Source: Lunularia cruciata (taxonomy: Eukaryota; Streptophyta; Marchantiopsida; Lunulariales; Lunulariaceae). From it: a stretch of 64,000 nt of DNA. The position numbers and the translations under genes were made by a program. A model generated the notes under the pieces. The model saw only the letters and a program-made list of their open reading frames with translations. It was not told the DNA's origin and made no database searches. How positions within the stretch are numbered: position 1 is the stretch's first letter; every line of letters begins with the position of its first letter. Shown in pieces: positions 35,412 through 47,675 of this stretch. The stretch is from positions 22,598,744-22,662,743 of the forward strand of contig OX419759.1 in assembly GCA_948567375.1 (NCBI GenBank), read 5' to 3'.

Positions 35412-36090
35412 TGTAATACCCATTTGTGCATATGTGTGGTATTGTGATATTTAGATTCTTATTACAAGTACTTGAGAGATATTATTAATATATAGATAAA
35501 GGATGGTTCTACATGCATTATAATTTGCTAAAGTTAGTCATAGTTAAGATAGAGTGTACCTTACTTTAGAGAAAGTGGAAAAGATGAGCACTATAATTTT
35601 GGATTCTAGTGTGTTGACTTGGTATTATTCCTATATGTTTAGCTTGGAGGAAAGAGTTAAGAACTCTTGGACACACAAGTCTTTTTGTTTTGAATTCTTC
35701 TATAATCCAAGGATAGCTCATGTGAAAGAATCCTTGACTTGGTGGTTGTGTTAAGATAAGACCATATGCTGAGGAGAATATTCCCATAAGTATAAATATT
35801 CCTTTAGCTTTTTGACTTTATTTGACTTTTAGCCTAGTAACTTAAGTTACTCTAGTAATTAGTAACTTTGGTAGGTAACTATTTCACAGATATATAAACT
35901 AAAGGTGAGGATGTACTCATCATCCTTTCATTTGCAACTATCTCTCTTTCATTGAGTTCTCTAGTGAGCAATGGTTTGAGTCTTGGAGTGTTAGCCTTGG
36001 AGGAGTATGATGGAGTTAGGGTTCTTTGTCTTCTTAATCCATGGTGTTCTACCATAATAGCCATAAGAGGTTCATCCTGAGTGAAAGACA
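35412..36090 (+). repeat. Ty3/gypsy LTR A (shared central LTR)
   Basis: Begins TGTAATACCCATTTGTGCAT and ends GAGTGAAAGACA, so it has TG..CA ends. It aligns along its length with 42598-43351. It contains a TATA box (TATAAATATT at 35791) where U3 should end. As 3' LTR of interior 1 and 5' LTR of interior 2 it is shared between two internal regions. Its length is about 679 bp, shorter than LTR B because it has one copy of the AGTAACTT...CTAGTAATT unit instead of four. Confidence 0.88.
35791..35800 (+). promoter_or_regulatory. TATA box of gypsy LTR A
   Basis: TATAAATATT with the surrounding CCCATAAG...CCTTTAGCTTT is identical in LTR B at 42979. Conservation between the two LTRs and a position about 380 bp into the LTR fit the retroelement promoter. 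Confidence 0.65.
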
Positions 36091-39000
36091 AGTTAGATCA
36101 CATTATTGGTTCCATTAACGTGACCTCTCTAGAAGGCAAGATAATGCTTCTCGTACAATTATATATTAGACACAAAGAGGCTATGAGAGCTCACTTGGAG
36201 AGAATATTAGGGGAGGGAGGGCTTAACTTATGTGAGAGAACCTGAACACATTTTTATATTCTATAGTTTATTATAATTTATTTGAGGTGATTTTTTACAT
36301 CTTGTACACATGAGAGTAATTAGAGAGATTGTGTGAGGTGGCTTGTAGATTTTGGAAATTATAGTGATTTTGGGTAAAATCTCAAGTTTAAGATCTATAC
36401 TTGAAATTTATACACATGATAGCTTAGGTTATTCATCAATTAGCACACTTTAAATTATTAAGAGAGCTACTATCAGCATTGGGCTAAAACTATTGTTCAT
36501 AGGGTAAATTCCTCCCGCAATTGCATGCTCTCTAGAAAATTGTATAGAATCTACCATTTCTTCAGTTTCAATGGATTATTCTGAAACCTTTTAAGAAAAT
36601 TAATTGTATTTTATTCTACTTGTTGAGACAAAATTTAAAGAGAGATCATTCTTGAGCAGAGAGTTATAAATTTTTAAAGTGAGAGGGGTGGTTTTCAAAT
36701 CAAATCTATAATATGTGTGCTGAATAGAAAGGTGCCTACGCCTAAATGGCTCTATGAAAAGATCTAAAATTTTTCAAGGAGTGACGCCTTGGAGTTGTGA
36801 TTAAATGTACAAAATTTCAAAGGACTATGATATATTAATTGAAAGATTTGAGTGATATTGTGAGTAAGGGTCAATTCTATCGAGTTGAGATCTCATGCAT
36901 GAGGAGTTTCAGAGCAACAAAAAACGAGTTTGAGTGTAGACTCATCTTGAGAACATTGAGTGTTATCAAGAATGGAAATTGAGGCTATACAAGGTTTCTC
37001 AAGGGTTTGAGGTGATTATAGGGGTGAATTTGAAGAAAAGAGAGTTTAGAATAGAATTTGAAGAGAGTGTTGAGAGGATCCCAAAACCTACACCAGTTGG
37101 AGGAAAGAGTGAATCCAAGTGCTTTTTATGTGGAGAAAAGAGATATAAGGCCCAAGTTCATATCCATTGACCTTTGAGAGCAAGAGATTGAGGGAAAGGA
37201 GACAATTACTTGACTTGGGTTTGCATGTTGGACCTTCTTCACCAAGATTGGGAGGGAGGAGATCTAAGACCAAGGAGTTGTGTGAGATTTGTGGAGTGGA
37301 AGGACTTCCAAAAGGACTGAGTGTAGTGGAGTAAAAGCAATTTTGGAGACTTTGGTGAAAGATCTTGGAGAGAGTCTTAGTATACTTACAAAAATACTAC
37401 CACCTTCATCAACTAGCTCTCAAAATTAGTGATAAAGATAATCTTTCAATTTATGGATAAACTATCCATGACGGTTTGGTTAATATGCACTCTAGGATTT
37501 GATGTTGCTATAGAAATCTTGGAGCAACCTAAATCTTTTTTGTTCCCTAGGGTGGATTATTCTCAAATATTTTTAGTCATGTACATGTTCTATTAGTTCA
37601 AGAGTGAGAGAATAAATAATTTTGAGAGAAAAGAAAGATAGTGAAGGCTTAAGATGAGGAAACTTCCAGTGCTCTTTGGCAAGGATAGAAAAGATGTGGA
37701 GCCCTTTGTGAGAGACTTCAAGAGTTATTGTATAGGAAACAATGAGAGGAGGAAGAATGAGTAAGTCTTATTATTAACAGATTTCTTTGAGGATGTTGCA
37801 CTTACATGGTATGAGTTAGAATTCCAAAAAGAGAGGACAGATGAGCAAGAAGAGTCTCGGGAGAGTTTGACTTCAACATTCATAAAAAACTTTCTTCCAG
37901 ATGGGAATTATGAGAGATTGATGAGTGATTGATGAGTGAGGTTACCTTCCTCAAACATGGAGATGGAGAGAAAGCAAGAGTCTATTAGAAAGAGTGGAGA
38001 AGTTAGAATCCAGATTTTGTATAATGTTGAGGAAGGGTTGAGATGATGTAGAGATTACTATGATTGGCATAAGAGCCATGCTCACCAAGAATTTTATGGG
38101 AAGGTTGAGATCACAAATTAGAAGTAAGGTGAGATATGAGAAACCTTCTTCCAAGGTTGAAGCTATCAATATTGCAATTTGTAAAGCTACAAGTATGGTG
38201 GAATTTCTGATACTTTGGTGGCAAGGGTTGCATGTGGATCAGAATTTATCAAGAGGGCCTAGGAGTTATGGAAACTATCCATATAGAGGAGGCCAACCAG
38301 CCAGTTATTTGAAATGATAATGATAGAAATTGTTTTGGTTGTGGATGAAGAAACCATATCCAAAGGAATTATCCAAATTCCACTTACCATGGAGGAAAGG
38401 GTTAGAAGGGAGCCAATAGAGGGAAAGAGGGAGGTAGTGAAACCCAAGTGGCTCTTAATCCAAAAAAAGTAAGGAGATAGCATCCATAGATGTGGTTGAA
38501 GGCAAGTATGAGAAGGGAGAGTGCTCAAACTCCAAGGGTCTTAATTTGGAGCTTTTGGTACAAGAGAAGAAGAGAACTTGTTTTGCTTAGGATGTTCATT
38601 CTTCTCAAGGATTTATTCCTAGTAAGGATAGTCCTTTATCTACTAGGATAACTTGCACAAGCACTTCAACATCATCAACAACAAAGACTCCAAGGAAGAA
38701 GTTGGAGATGGAGGGCTTCTTGATATCAAAGCAACAATGGAACCACAATGTCTTGGAGGATGTTGGGAGTCATACGACTAACATCATAGTGAGCCAATTG
38801 ATCACTTTGAACCCTATCTTAGAAAGGAGCAAGAGGATGTTCACTCTTCTCAAGGATTTACTCCTAGTAAGAATACTCCTATGTCTACTAGGATCACTCA
38901 CACAAGCACTTCAACACAATCAACAACAAAGACTCCAAGGAAGAAGTTGAGGATGGAATGCTTCTTGATATCAAAGAAAAAATGGAATCATAATGTCTTG

Positions 39001-42000
39001 GAAGATGTTGGTAGTCACATGACTAACATCATAGTGAGCCAACTGATCACTTTGAACCCAATCTTGAGAAAAGAGCTTAGAGGTGGTTTTAATTCTATAA
39101 GGAGCAAGAGGAAGAAGAAGGAAAAAGCTCTAATATCAATGGGGGTGGTGGATACCAAACCAACACCATGGGAGGCTTATGAATATGCCTCGAAGGTTGA
39201 TGTGAGACTGAATGGTCACAACATCAAAGATGCATTGGTTGATGGAGAATTAATAGTGCATGTTATGTCAAAAAGGTTGATGAAGAAGTTAGGTATGATA
39301 CCCTCTAGACCTTCAACATTTGTGGGAATTATGGCAAACAAGCAACAAGTTTAACTAGTAGGGGTGATGGATAAGGTGATAGTTTCAGTTATGGCAACTC
39401 AAAATCTCATGACTTTCCAAGTCTTGAAGGATTCAAGTTATATTCACTTCTTGGGAGACTATGGTTGAAAGCAACATGCACAATTGATTGATGGCACAAA
39501 AGGTAATTGAAGATTGGGTCATCAAACCATAGAGTCACAATTCTAATCACTAACACCACCAACACTTCACATTTAGATATATCATCTTTTGATTATTGGA
39601 AATCAGATTTAGAAGAAAGAGCTTCAGGTGTGGATACAAGCAGGGAGGAGGAGACTTCCACAAAGGAGGATGAATTTGAATTTGATTCAAATGTGTATCT
39701 TTTGTGTGCTATGGATTTTACACCTAAGCAAGAGGTTTTGAAGGACCCAAATAAACCACCATTGACACTTGAGGAGATAGAAAGGAGGTTATCTACCCTC
39801 AAGTATGGTTCAAATGTTACCAAGGAAGAGAAGTTGAGATTTAAGGAGATTTTGTGCAATTTCATTCATGTGTTTACTTTTAGTTACAAGGATCTGAAGG
39901 AAATCACCTTGGAGGAGCACAAGGTTGAGGTGGAGTCACATGCAAGACCAGTCCTCCAAAAGCAGCATCACATTAGCCATCCAATAGCTTTGGTTATGAC
40001 GGAGGAGATTGATAAGCTTAAGGAAGTTGGATTTATCTTTGAGGTGGAGAATTTAGAATGGGTGTCTCCAATTGTCATTATGTAAAAAAAGAATGGCAAG
40101 CTTTGGGTATGTGTGGATTATAAGAAGCTCAGTGTTGTTACCAACAAGGACTACTTCCCTTTACCATTCATTGATGAGATCTTGGAAGAGGTTGCAAGTC
40201 ATGAGAGGTACAATTTTGAAGATTGTTATAGTGTGTATAATCAAATCAAGATTGCACCAAAGCATCAACAACTCACCACACCTTGGAGAACTTATGCTTT
40301 CAAGGTCATGCCTTTTGGGCTTTGCAATGCTCCAACCACATTCCGACAATTCATGAACAAGATGTTTGAACCTTTTATTGGGAAATCATGAGAGACTTCA
40401 TTGATGGCTTTTGTGTTTATGGGAGCAAGGAAGAGCACTTTGAGCTCATGATCAAGGTCTTGCAATGCTTGGATGAAGCAAATGTATCACTCAATTGAGA
40501 GAAGTGTATTTTTGGTTGTGAAGAAGGCTTATTTTTGGGGCACATCATCTCCAAGGATGGAATAGGATTTGACCCTAAGAAGGTGAGGAAAATCTCAGAC
40601 CTTCCATTCCTTCAAGCTTGACAAAGTTATGTCAATTCTTGGGGATGGTTGGTTACTATAGGAGGTTCATCTTCTAATTTTCCAACAAGGCTTATGCATT
40701 GACCATCTACATGAAGAAGGGTGTAGAATACATGGTGATTTCGGAGGACAAAGAGGCTCTCAAAGCTTTTGAGTAGCTCAAGCAATCCCTTGTTGTAGCT
40801 CCAATTCTTGCTAAATCTGATTGGAGTAAGCCTTTCATCCTCTACATTGATGCTTCTAATGTAGCTATAAGATGCACTCTTAGTCAATTAGACCAAGATA
40901 GGCATGATCATCCAATAGCTTATGGTAGTAGGCAAATGGTTTCGGCAAAAAAGAATGACTCTATCATGGAGAGAGAAGGGTTGGCAATGATCTTTGGTCT
41001 CAAGAAGTTTAGACACTACTTGATTGGAGTGAAAACCACCATGTCATGGATCACAAGGCTTTGAAGTACATCTTCAACAAGCCTAATGTGGAAGGGAGGC
41101 TAGCAAGGTAGATGATACTCTTGTTTCAATATGACTACACCATTGAGGATAGGCCAAGGAAGAAATATGCAAATGCATATTTGTTATCTAGGGCCTATGA
41201 TCATGATGGAGATGAGCCAATGGATGATTCCTTCCCGGATTTGGAGCTCATGACAATCTCACTCACTCAGGAGATTCCTATGGAGTACAAGGAGATTGTG
41301 GCTTTTGTGACAAGAGGTAACTATCCAGAAGGGATGCATGTTAGAGAGAGGAAGGCCCTTGCAGCAAGATTTAGACCTAACACAATGGTGGAGGATATTC
41401 TTTTTCACCAAGGAGCAGATGGTCTACTTTAAAGAGCAATGGGTAAGGAAGAGTATATTCTACTCATAAAGAAGTTTCATGAAGGTTTAGTGTGTGGAGG
41501 GACACTTTGCAAGAAAGGTAACTGCTTTCAAAACTCTAGATGAAGATTACCATTGGAGAGGGATTTTCAAGGATTGTCTTGAGTATTGCAAAACTTGTCA
41601 TTTTGTCAAGCTTTTGCTAGAAAGACTATCTCCACTCCACCTCTTAAATCAATTCCATTGCTAGGACCTTTTGAGAAGTGTGGAATTGATTTTGTAAATC
41701 CTCTCAATATAATCCCAAGGAAATATTGGTACATTGTTGTAGTTACTAATTACCTTACCAAGTGGGTTGAGGCTAGACCATTGAGGGACAAGAATGAAGA
41801 TGAAGTTGAGAGATTTCTTTATGAATGTATTACCACTAGGTTTGGGTGCCCTTTGGATTTAGTTTTTGATAGAGGAGGAGAGTTTACAAGAAGCATTATT
41901 ACAACCATGCTATGATATTTCTCTATCACACATAGAGTAACTACATCTATAAGCAAAATTCCAATGGCTTGGCATAGAGAACCAATCAGACCTTGTACAT

Positions 42001-42597
42001 GATCTTGGCCAAAGATACAGAAATGGAAGGGGCTAAACATCATCAAGACAAGAGGATTCATGCAATTTTGTGGGAGTAAAAGACAACCATGAAGACTTCC
42101 AACGGATATTTTCCATTTCAATTAGTATACAATATTGAGTCTACCTTACCTATTCACTTTGATCTTCCTACCTTCTAAAGCATTCATAGGAGATTGAAGA
42201 AAGCACAAGGAGGTGATATAAAGAAGTCAAGAAAGGATCAACTTATGCAATTGGAAGAGGCAAGACAATTGCTATGGTTTGAGTGGAGCAAGTCCAAAGG
42301 AAACAAAAGGAAAGTTATGACAAGAAGCAAGGCAAAAAGAAGGTGGAGCCGTTCCAAAGAAGGTGATTGAGTAATGTTGTTTGATTCCATTTGATTCAAG
42401 AGAGTGGAAAAGAAGTTTTTTCCTAAGTACTTTGGACCTTTCATAGTGGAGTAGGTGTGGGGCAATTACACTTATGATCGCAAGGAGTTAGGAGGAAGAC
42501 ACTTTGATAGGATGAACCATGATAAGTTGAAGATGCATCATAGAAGGTGGAGAGACCTTCACTTTGAGGACAAAGTGAAAACTTAGTTTGGGATAAA
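36091..42597 (+). pseudogene. Ty3/gypsy internal region 2 (gag-protease-RT-RNaseH-integrase), mutated
   Basis: Complete domain order of a Ty3/gypsy polyprotein, with many stops. The leader 36091-37640 has no clear protein. Gag core follows (about 37650-37930: LPVLFGKDRKDVEPFVRDFK, DVALTWYELEFQKER). The knuckle near 38330 keeps CFGCG then a stop. Protease site at about 39233 is ALVDGELIVHVMS, with the catalytic Gly changed to Glu. RT (40020-40420): EWVSPIVIM, GKLWVCVDYKKLSVVTNKDY, APKHQQL, MPFGLCNAPTTF, and a catalytic box FIDGFCVYGS whose second Asp is lost. RNase H (about 40840): FILYIDASNVAI. Integrase (41586-41915): CGIDFVNPL and LVFDRGGEF. The tail to 42560 resembles integrase carboxy terminus. 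With the two LTRs it makes an element of about 7.9 kb, no longer autonomous. Confidence 0.9.
38591..39078. repeat. 244-bp tandem duplication in gag-protease linker
   Basis: Starting at GATGTTCA(T/C)TCTTCTCAAGG, a 244-bp unit (38591-38834) is repeated at 38835-39078, both carrying CACAAGCACTTCAACA and ATGTCTTGGA(G/A)GATGTTGG. The truncated interior 1 has a single copy, so the duplication happened in this copy or its immediate parent. Confidence 0.85.
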
Positions 42598-43351
42598 TAT
42601 AACACCCATTTGTGCATGTGTGTGGTATTGTGATATTTAGATTCTTATTACAAATACTTGAGAGATATTATTTATATAGAGATAAAGGATGGTTCTACAT
42701 GAGTCATGATTAGCTAAATTTATTCATAGCTAAGATAGAGTGGACCTTATTTTAGAGGAAGTGGAAAAGATGAGCACCACAATTTTGGATTCTAGTGTGT
42801 CTACTTGGTATTATTCTTATATGTTCAACTTTGAGGAAAGAGTTAAAAACTCTTAGACCCACAAGCCTTTTTGTTTCAGATTCTTCTATAATCCAAAAGG
42901 ATATTCCATGTGAAAGAATCTTTGACTTAGTAGTTGGTTCAAGTTAAGGCAATATACTTAGGATAATATTCCCATAAGTATAAATATTCCTTTAGCTTTT
43001 TGACTTTATTTGACTTTTAGCCTAGTAACTTGAGTTACTCTAGTAATTAGTAACTTGAGTTACTCCAATAATTAGTAACTTGAGTTTCTCCAATAATTAG
43101 TAACTTGAGTTACTCCAATAATTAGTAACTTTGGTGCGGAAATATTTTACAAATATATAAATTAGGGGTGAGGAGGTACTCATCATCCTTTCATTTGTAA
43201 CTACCTCTCTCATTGAGTTCTCTAGTGAGCAATGGCTTGAGTCTTGGAGTGTTAGCCTTGGAGAAGTATTATGGAGTTGGGGTTCTTTGCCTTCTTAGTC
43301 CATGTTGCATTACCATAATAGCCATCAAAGGTTCATCTTGAGTGAGAGACA
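42598..43351 (+). repeat. Ty3/gypsy LTR B (3' LTR)
   Basis: Starts TATAACACCCATTTGTGCAT, the expected TG having become TA, and ends GAGTGAGAGACA. Aligns with LTR A apart from scattered substitutions and an expanded 25-bp repeat. A TATA box (TATAAATA) lies at 42979. The flank after 43351 (GACCGGCCC) is unrelated to that after LTR A. Confidence 0.88.
43024..43131. repeat. 25-bp tandem repeat within LTR B
   Basis: Four units of AGTAACTTGAGTTACTCCAA+TAATT at 43024, 43049, 43074 and 43099, plus a partial unit. LTR A contains one unit only. Each unit carries the small palindrome AGTAACTTGAGTTACT. Confidence 0.93.
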
Positions 43352-43700
43352 GACCGGCCCACATGCCAAGATGAAGGAAATCTACACTCAACTCAACTTG
43401 GAAAAGACCATGATCTTGGCAAGGATGGAGATGATGCAAGATCAACTAGTGGAAATCATAGAAGATGTAGTGGAGTCCTCTTTGGAGAAGTTAAGGCTTG
43501 AAATTTGAGATCCCAAGCACATGCTCTAATCGCAAAGGTATACACAAATGACCACTTACAACAGTTGGCCAATCAACTACTCAAGCACACCTCAAAGAAA
43601 TTTGAAAAGTCCATGAAGATGCTACTAGACAAAATTGCAAGATACCAAGAGAGGATATATGTTTTGATTAAGGTCTATAAGAGCAAAGGTAGTTCATGAT
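43352..43700 (+). pseudogene. Coiled-coil retroelement fragment (copy 4)
   Basis: Plus-strand coil in two frames: MILARMEMMQDQLVEIIEDV with VESSLEKLRLEI to a stop at 43508, then LANQLLKHTSKKFEKSMKML and LDKIARYQERIYVLIKVYKS to 43699. Layout and spacing match the coil of copy 1 (LDEKLWKHIDNKFKKVL...ELDKYSEHVDELI). A one-base shift at 43505 separates the halves. It abuts the gypsy 3' LTR, so the gypsy array inserted beside or into it. Confidence 0.55.
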
Positions 43701-43729
43701 AGTAGATTTTAGGACAAAGATATCAACCA

Positions 43730-44617
43730 ACCCAACAAGTATCACTTTTGAAGTAATTGATAGGTAATCATTCATTCCTACAATATATTGGTCAAGAATG
43801 GTCAAATACAAAGTAAAAGTAACCAATCAGCTCTTTTGGTTGTATCTTTAGTCTATTGGGTTTGAAACCACACCCAAAAGAGAGTAACAAGCACTCAACA
43901 ACAACTCTTGTCACAATCAAAAGTCACCCAAATTGACAATTCTTCAAATCCTTTCCAAATTGATACTAATTGTGATGATTTAGTTGTTTTGAAGAAGGCT
44001 AATTCACCATAAAGTGACTTTGCTTTGGAATTATATTCCACTCCTCCACTAAAGGAACAACTTCTTCAATCAAAGAAATTTTTATCAATCCAATGCATGC
44101 AATCACAAATGCAGAATACTACCAACACTACAATTCTTCATAGATTTGTCAAGGCATTGCTTTGCTTGCACTCTACTTAGGATCAAACATAAGTAATGGA
44201 ATCAATATACTCCAACATCTAATACACTTCAACTACAATTCAAACTTCTTTACACACTCACAAACACACACAAAAGATTGATACTTGGAACTAAGCTAAA
44301 ATGATGAGCATTAAGTATCAACACTTTGCTTTACTCAACTTCAATATTGAACACATAACACTATGAATGACACCTTTAAATAGGCAGAGCACTCAATAGT
44401 TAGAAAACTGCCTAAACCACTTCAATCCCTTCCTACAAATCTTTAGGTCCAAAGTGATATTCTATTACTTCATATCTACCATTTTAGATCTGAATCTATA
44501 GTCCTAATCCACTCTTAGTACTGCCTCAACTTTTGCTTCTACACCCAAATAACCTACAAGCACTTCCTGCACTTCAGGTTCATCTACAACTTCTACATCT
44601 TCATTTACTTCTATCAT
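43730..44617 (-). mobile_element. LTR-like segment in minus orientation, homologous to 51.8-52.73 kb
   Basis: Reverse complement of this segment aligns with 52055-52733 over about 650 bp (shared phrases include AAGCAAAGTGTTG, AATTGTAGTGTTGGTAGTAT, CTTGTTACTCTCTTTTGGGT and AAAAGTGATA). The TATA motif TATTTAAAGG (44373-44382, minus) corresponds to TATTTAAGG at 52053. Upstream of it on the minus strand is an acidic coding-like stretch (EVVDEPEVQEVLVGYLGVEA), as in the plus copy. The segment is broken at 44617 by another element. Confidence 0.7.
44373..44382 (-). promoter_or_regulatory. Conserved TATA motif of the LTR-like segment
   Basis: TATTTAAAGG on the minus strand. The homologous position in the inverted copy (52053) has TATTTAAGGG. 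Conservation in two otherwise diverged copies supports a promoter role. Confidence 0.5.
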
Positions 44618-45063
44618 ATTTTCAATGTCACGCCATTTGTAGTGTCACATTTAGATTGCTTGGATATTGGAGTTGCAGTGATAGTAGTTAGAAATATTTT
44701 AGCAGTCTTTTCAATGGTAAGATTTTGTGTTTGGGATACTGATTTCATGGTGGGTCCCACTATCACTTTGCACCATTTGCACCATTTTGTGTGCCATCAA
44801 TAGGACTATTAGGGTTTCAAACCTAGATCAAGTCTAGGGTTATACTTTTGAAGTGCAGCTCTATAGAGCTCACTTCTCCAATGTTGAGCCTTTGAGTTCC
44901 TAGCTATGGTGGACAGAGACCGGTGAGCATCACTTGGATTCTCTTAGCTAGAGTGGGTGTGGTTTGACTATAATCAATATCAAGTTGTTGGTATTTTATA
45001 GAGTGACAAATCAAGTATTGATCTGAGTTGAGTTGTTTTGAGTGGTGTAAGCAATTGATTACA
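44618..45063 (+). repeat. Left LTR (5'-truncated) of the retropepsin element
   Basis: Aligns with 47783-48233: GCCATTTGTAGTGTCACAT, TATTGGAGTTGCA, CACTTTGCACCATT and ATTCTCTTAGCTAGAGTGGG occur in both. The first part of the LTR is missing, replaced by sequence of the minus-oriented segment on its left. Confidence 0.85.
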
Positions 45064-45459
45064 TCAGAGAAGTGAGGTCAGGGGAAAATTGGGTGTAAGA
45101 ACTATGAGTGTTGATATATCCAAGCTTGGTGGATCATTGGTAGCTTGATTGAAGTTCAAGTTTCCCTAGTGTGTAGAGCTCGTTGATTGATGCAGATTTA
45201 GCAATGAGGTAGACATGTACGAAAGTGCTAGCCAAATTTTGAGCAAAGGGAAGCAATGTTCAAACAATGGTTGTGATCTTGAGCTCAAGAGGTGAAAGCA
45301 TGATCAATTTGTTGTGAATTGGGCTCAAGAAGTGAAATTGAAAGTGGATTTGGAAACTTATCCTTGTGAATTTGTGATTTAGAAAAACCCGTCATTTCAA
45401 TTTGGCTCGAGTGGAGAGTTAACGGAGGATTTGGTGATCAACAAACTTTAGGGTTTACG

Positions 45460-45640
45460 TCAGATTTTGGCTACATTTGGAGGAGTTTTTCCAGGTTTGA
45501 GGAGTTTCAAAATGGCAAATTTTGGCTAGAGTTGGTGGAGTTTTGCCAAATTAGAGGAGTTTTGCCAAATTGGAGAGGGTTCAAAGTGACAAGAAGAGGA
45601 GTTTTGCAAAATTTGGAGAGGGTTTGAAGTGGCAAGAAGA
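45460..45640. repeat. Imperfect tandem repeat of about 22 bp
   Basis: The phrases GAGTTTTGCCAAATT(A/G)GAG and GAGTTTTGCAAAATTTGGAG recur in quick succession, within the leader of the retropepsin element. Units are diverged and the boundaries approximate. Confidence 0.65.
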
Positions 45641-46869
45641 AAGGCCTCATTTGGTTGAATTCTGGTATTTAGAGGCTTCAAGGCATAGGGTTGTGGGCTA
45701 TGAGAAGCTACAAAGGCCTAGAAGTGCCAACTTGATGGCGTGAGGCTAGCTAGTTATAGTAGATCTTGATCATTGTTTGGCAAAATTTGCCCATTTTGCT
45801 AGATTGTGCGCAATAGTGTTTGATCCCTAGATCTCTAGTTCTTAGATTGGTGCCTTAGCCAATTGGTCCACCCTCACTTGTTGTTCGAGTGACAAGCCCA
45901 TTATTATCTATACACATATAGCTTTTGCTAGGAGAGGTAGTTTGATCCCATTCTTGGTGATCCTAGTAACTTAGGACATAGATAGGAACTCTGATTATAT
46001 AAAATGCCAAATGGTGGTAAAGTCAATCTCATGTTGCTTTAGGAGATGGAGGGTTTTTGTTTAAATTTCTTGTGATTGGACCTCCTTTATTCTCTACTTC
46101 CTATTTGTGCACCACGTTTGTGTGAGGTGTCTTAAATTTAGAGAGTTGGTGCTCTAGTCTGGTCTTGGTAGTGAGGCTAGATTGATGACTAATCAAACTA
46201 CCTTTGTTTCTCTTTGGTGAGGCAGGAAGTGATGACTTGAAGACCATGAGAGTGCATGTTGTGATGGCAATTAACAAGTCACCCTTTCTCCTAGTGTAGT
46301 TTTCTCAGTTAGAGTTACATTAGTGGGTAATGTTCTGTTGGTTGGTATTGGCACTTGATGGTGCTCAATTGGTGTTGGTACTTGGTGATGTTTGGTTGTG
46401 TTGGTTCTTAGTGGGGTACTTGCAGTTGCAATTGGCGGTTTGTGGTTACTTTGTCATTATAAAGTTCTTTGGGGATTCTAGAAGAGATAACCTTGCAATA
46501 TGCAATGGGTTAACTCAGAGTGGCACTTGGTATCAAATTTTATCTCAAGTCCCAATGAGGGAGTAGATTGACTTGGAGTTGGAGTTTGACATAGAAGTTG
46601 ATTCAGTTGAGAGTGCACTTGGCGTGTCTGCACCATTTTTGTGGAACATTGACAAGATTTATGGGGTCTCCAAAGTTCCTAGATGTTATAGTGGGTACCA
46701 TTGAGTTGGATGACTTCATCTAGGAGTTTGTGGAAATGACCAATGGTTTGTGGTAGGCAGTAGCAGCTAGATTGGAGGAGTTATTTATTAGACCGGCCTT
46801 TGAGAGAACGCATTTCACACCTGGTGTTGTCCTATTAGATAATTAGAGGGGGATTTTCTATTTGGTGGG

Positions 46870-47480
46870 ACCTTTAGGAAAGGTCTACACACCATAGAGA
46901 GTTTTATTAGACTCTGGTACATAGCCTCTTATGTTAAGGAAGGTTGTAGTTGTCAGTCTAGGGTTACGAAAGATCGATGTGGAGAGGTATCCATTTTAGA
47001 TCCAAACATCTCTATGAGGTGGTTTGACACACTAGATCACACACAGAGAGCTAGTTGTTTAGATTCAACTTGGTCATCCGATTGAAAGCATGGTGGTGAA
47101 AACTTAGGCTATTGCGACAATAGCTAAGTCATATGATGTGCTAGTAGTGTTATACCCTATGGGTTTCAATATTGACTATTGGGAGGAGACAGCCTCCTAT
47201 AGACCAGGTTGGCATTCAGGTGAGGGATGAGTATGTTGCCTACCAATACGCTTCAATAGTGGTAGACTTGGCTCACAACAATTCGAGACCATGGAAACAT
47301 CAATTTTAGCTTTCAATGGTGCAGTTACTTGGCCTGGTGATTTATTGGAGGGGAACGCCCATGCAAAGGATACTCCAGTACTAGAGGAGATCACTCAAAT
47401 TTGGAGTACAAGTGGGATTGTTCTATCCACCTTGGATGTTCTATTGTGGAGTTTGGAGGAGGCATTGCAATAACATGAAG
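46870..47480 (+). pseudogene. Retropepsin-like aspartic protease region
   Basis: Reads RVLLDSGT, stop, PLMLRKVVVVSLGLRKIDVE near 46905, with the LLDSG(T/A) catalytic motif of retroviral-type proteases. It is followed by LVVLYPMGFNIDYWEETAS (near 47140-47200), then NGAVTWPGDLLEGNAHAKD (47318). Stops occur within the catalytic motif (DSGT then TAG) and further on. This is the best-conserved part of the 3.6-kb element and justifies calling it LTR-retroelement derived. No polymerase follows before the right LTR. Confidence 0.7.
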
Positions 47481-47675
47481 ATCGGTTGGTGCAGCAGGCT
47501 TGGAGTGGAACCTTTGTACCACCAAGAGATGAGTGTGAGGATGAGCCTCCAGAGTTGATTACCTTGACACCTCTAGATACCACACTCATTGCTTGGCAAT
47601 ATTAAGGTATACCATATACTTGGAGTAGATGGCTATCTAGAGTTAGAGGGACCTAATCGCTAGGTAGGGAGCGAT

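Noticed and set aside
43024-43131. Regularly repeated 25-bp units considered as a CRISPR array
   Set aside because: There are no unique spacers; units are directly adjacent and lie within an LTR of a plant retroelement.
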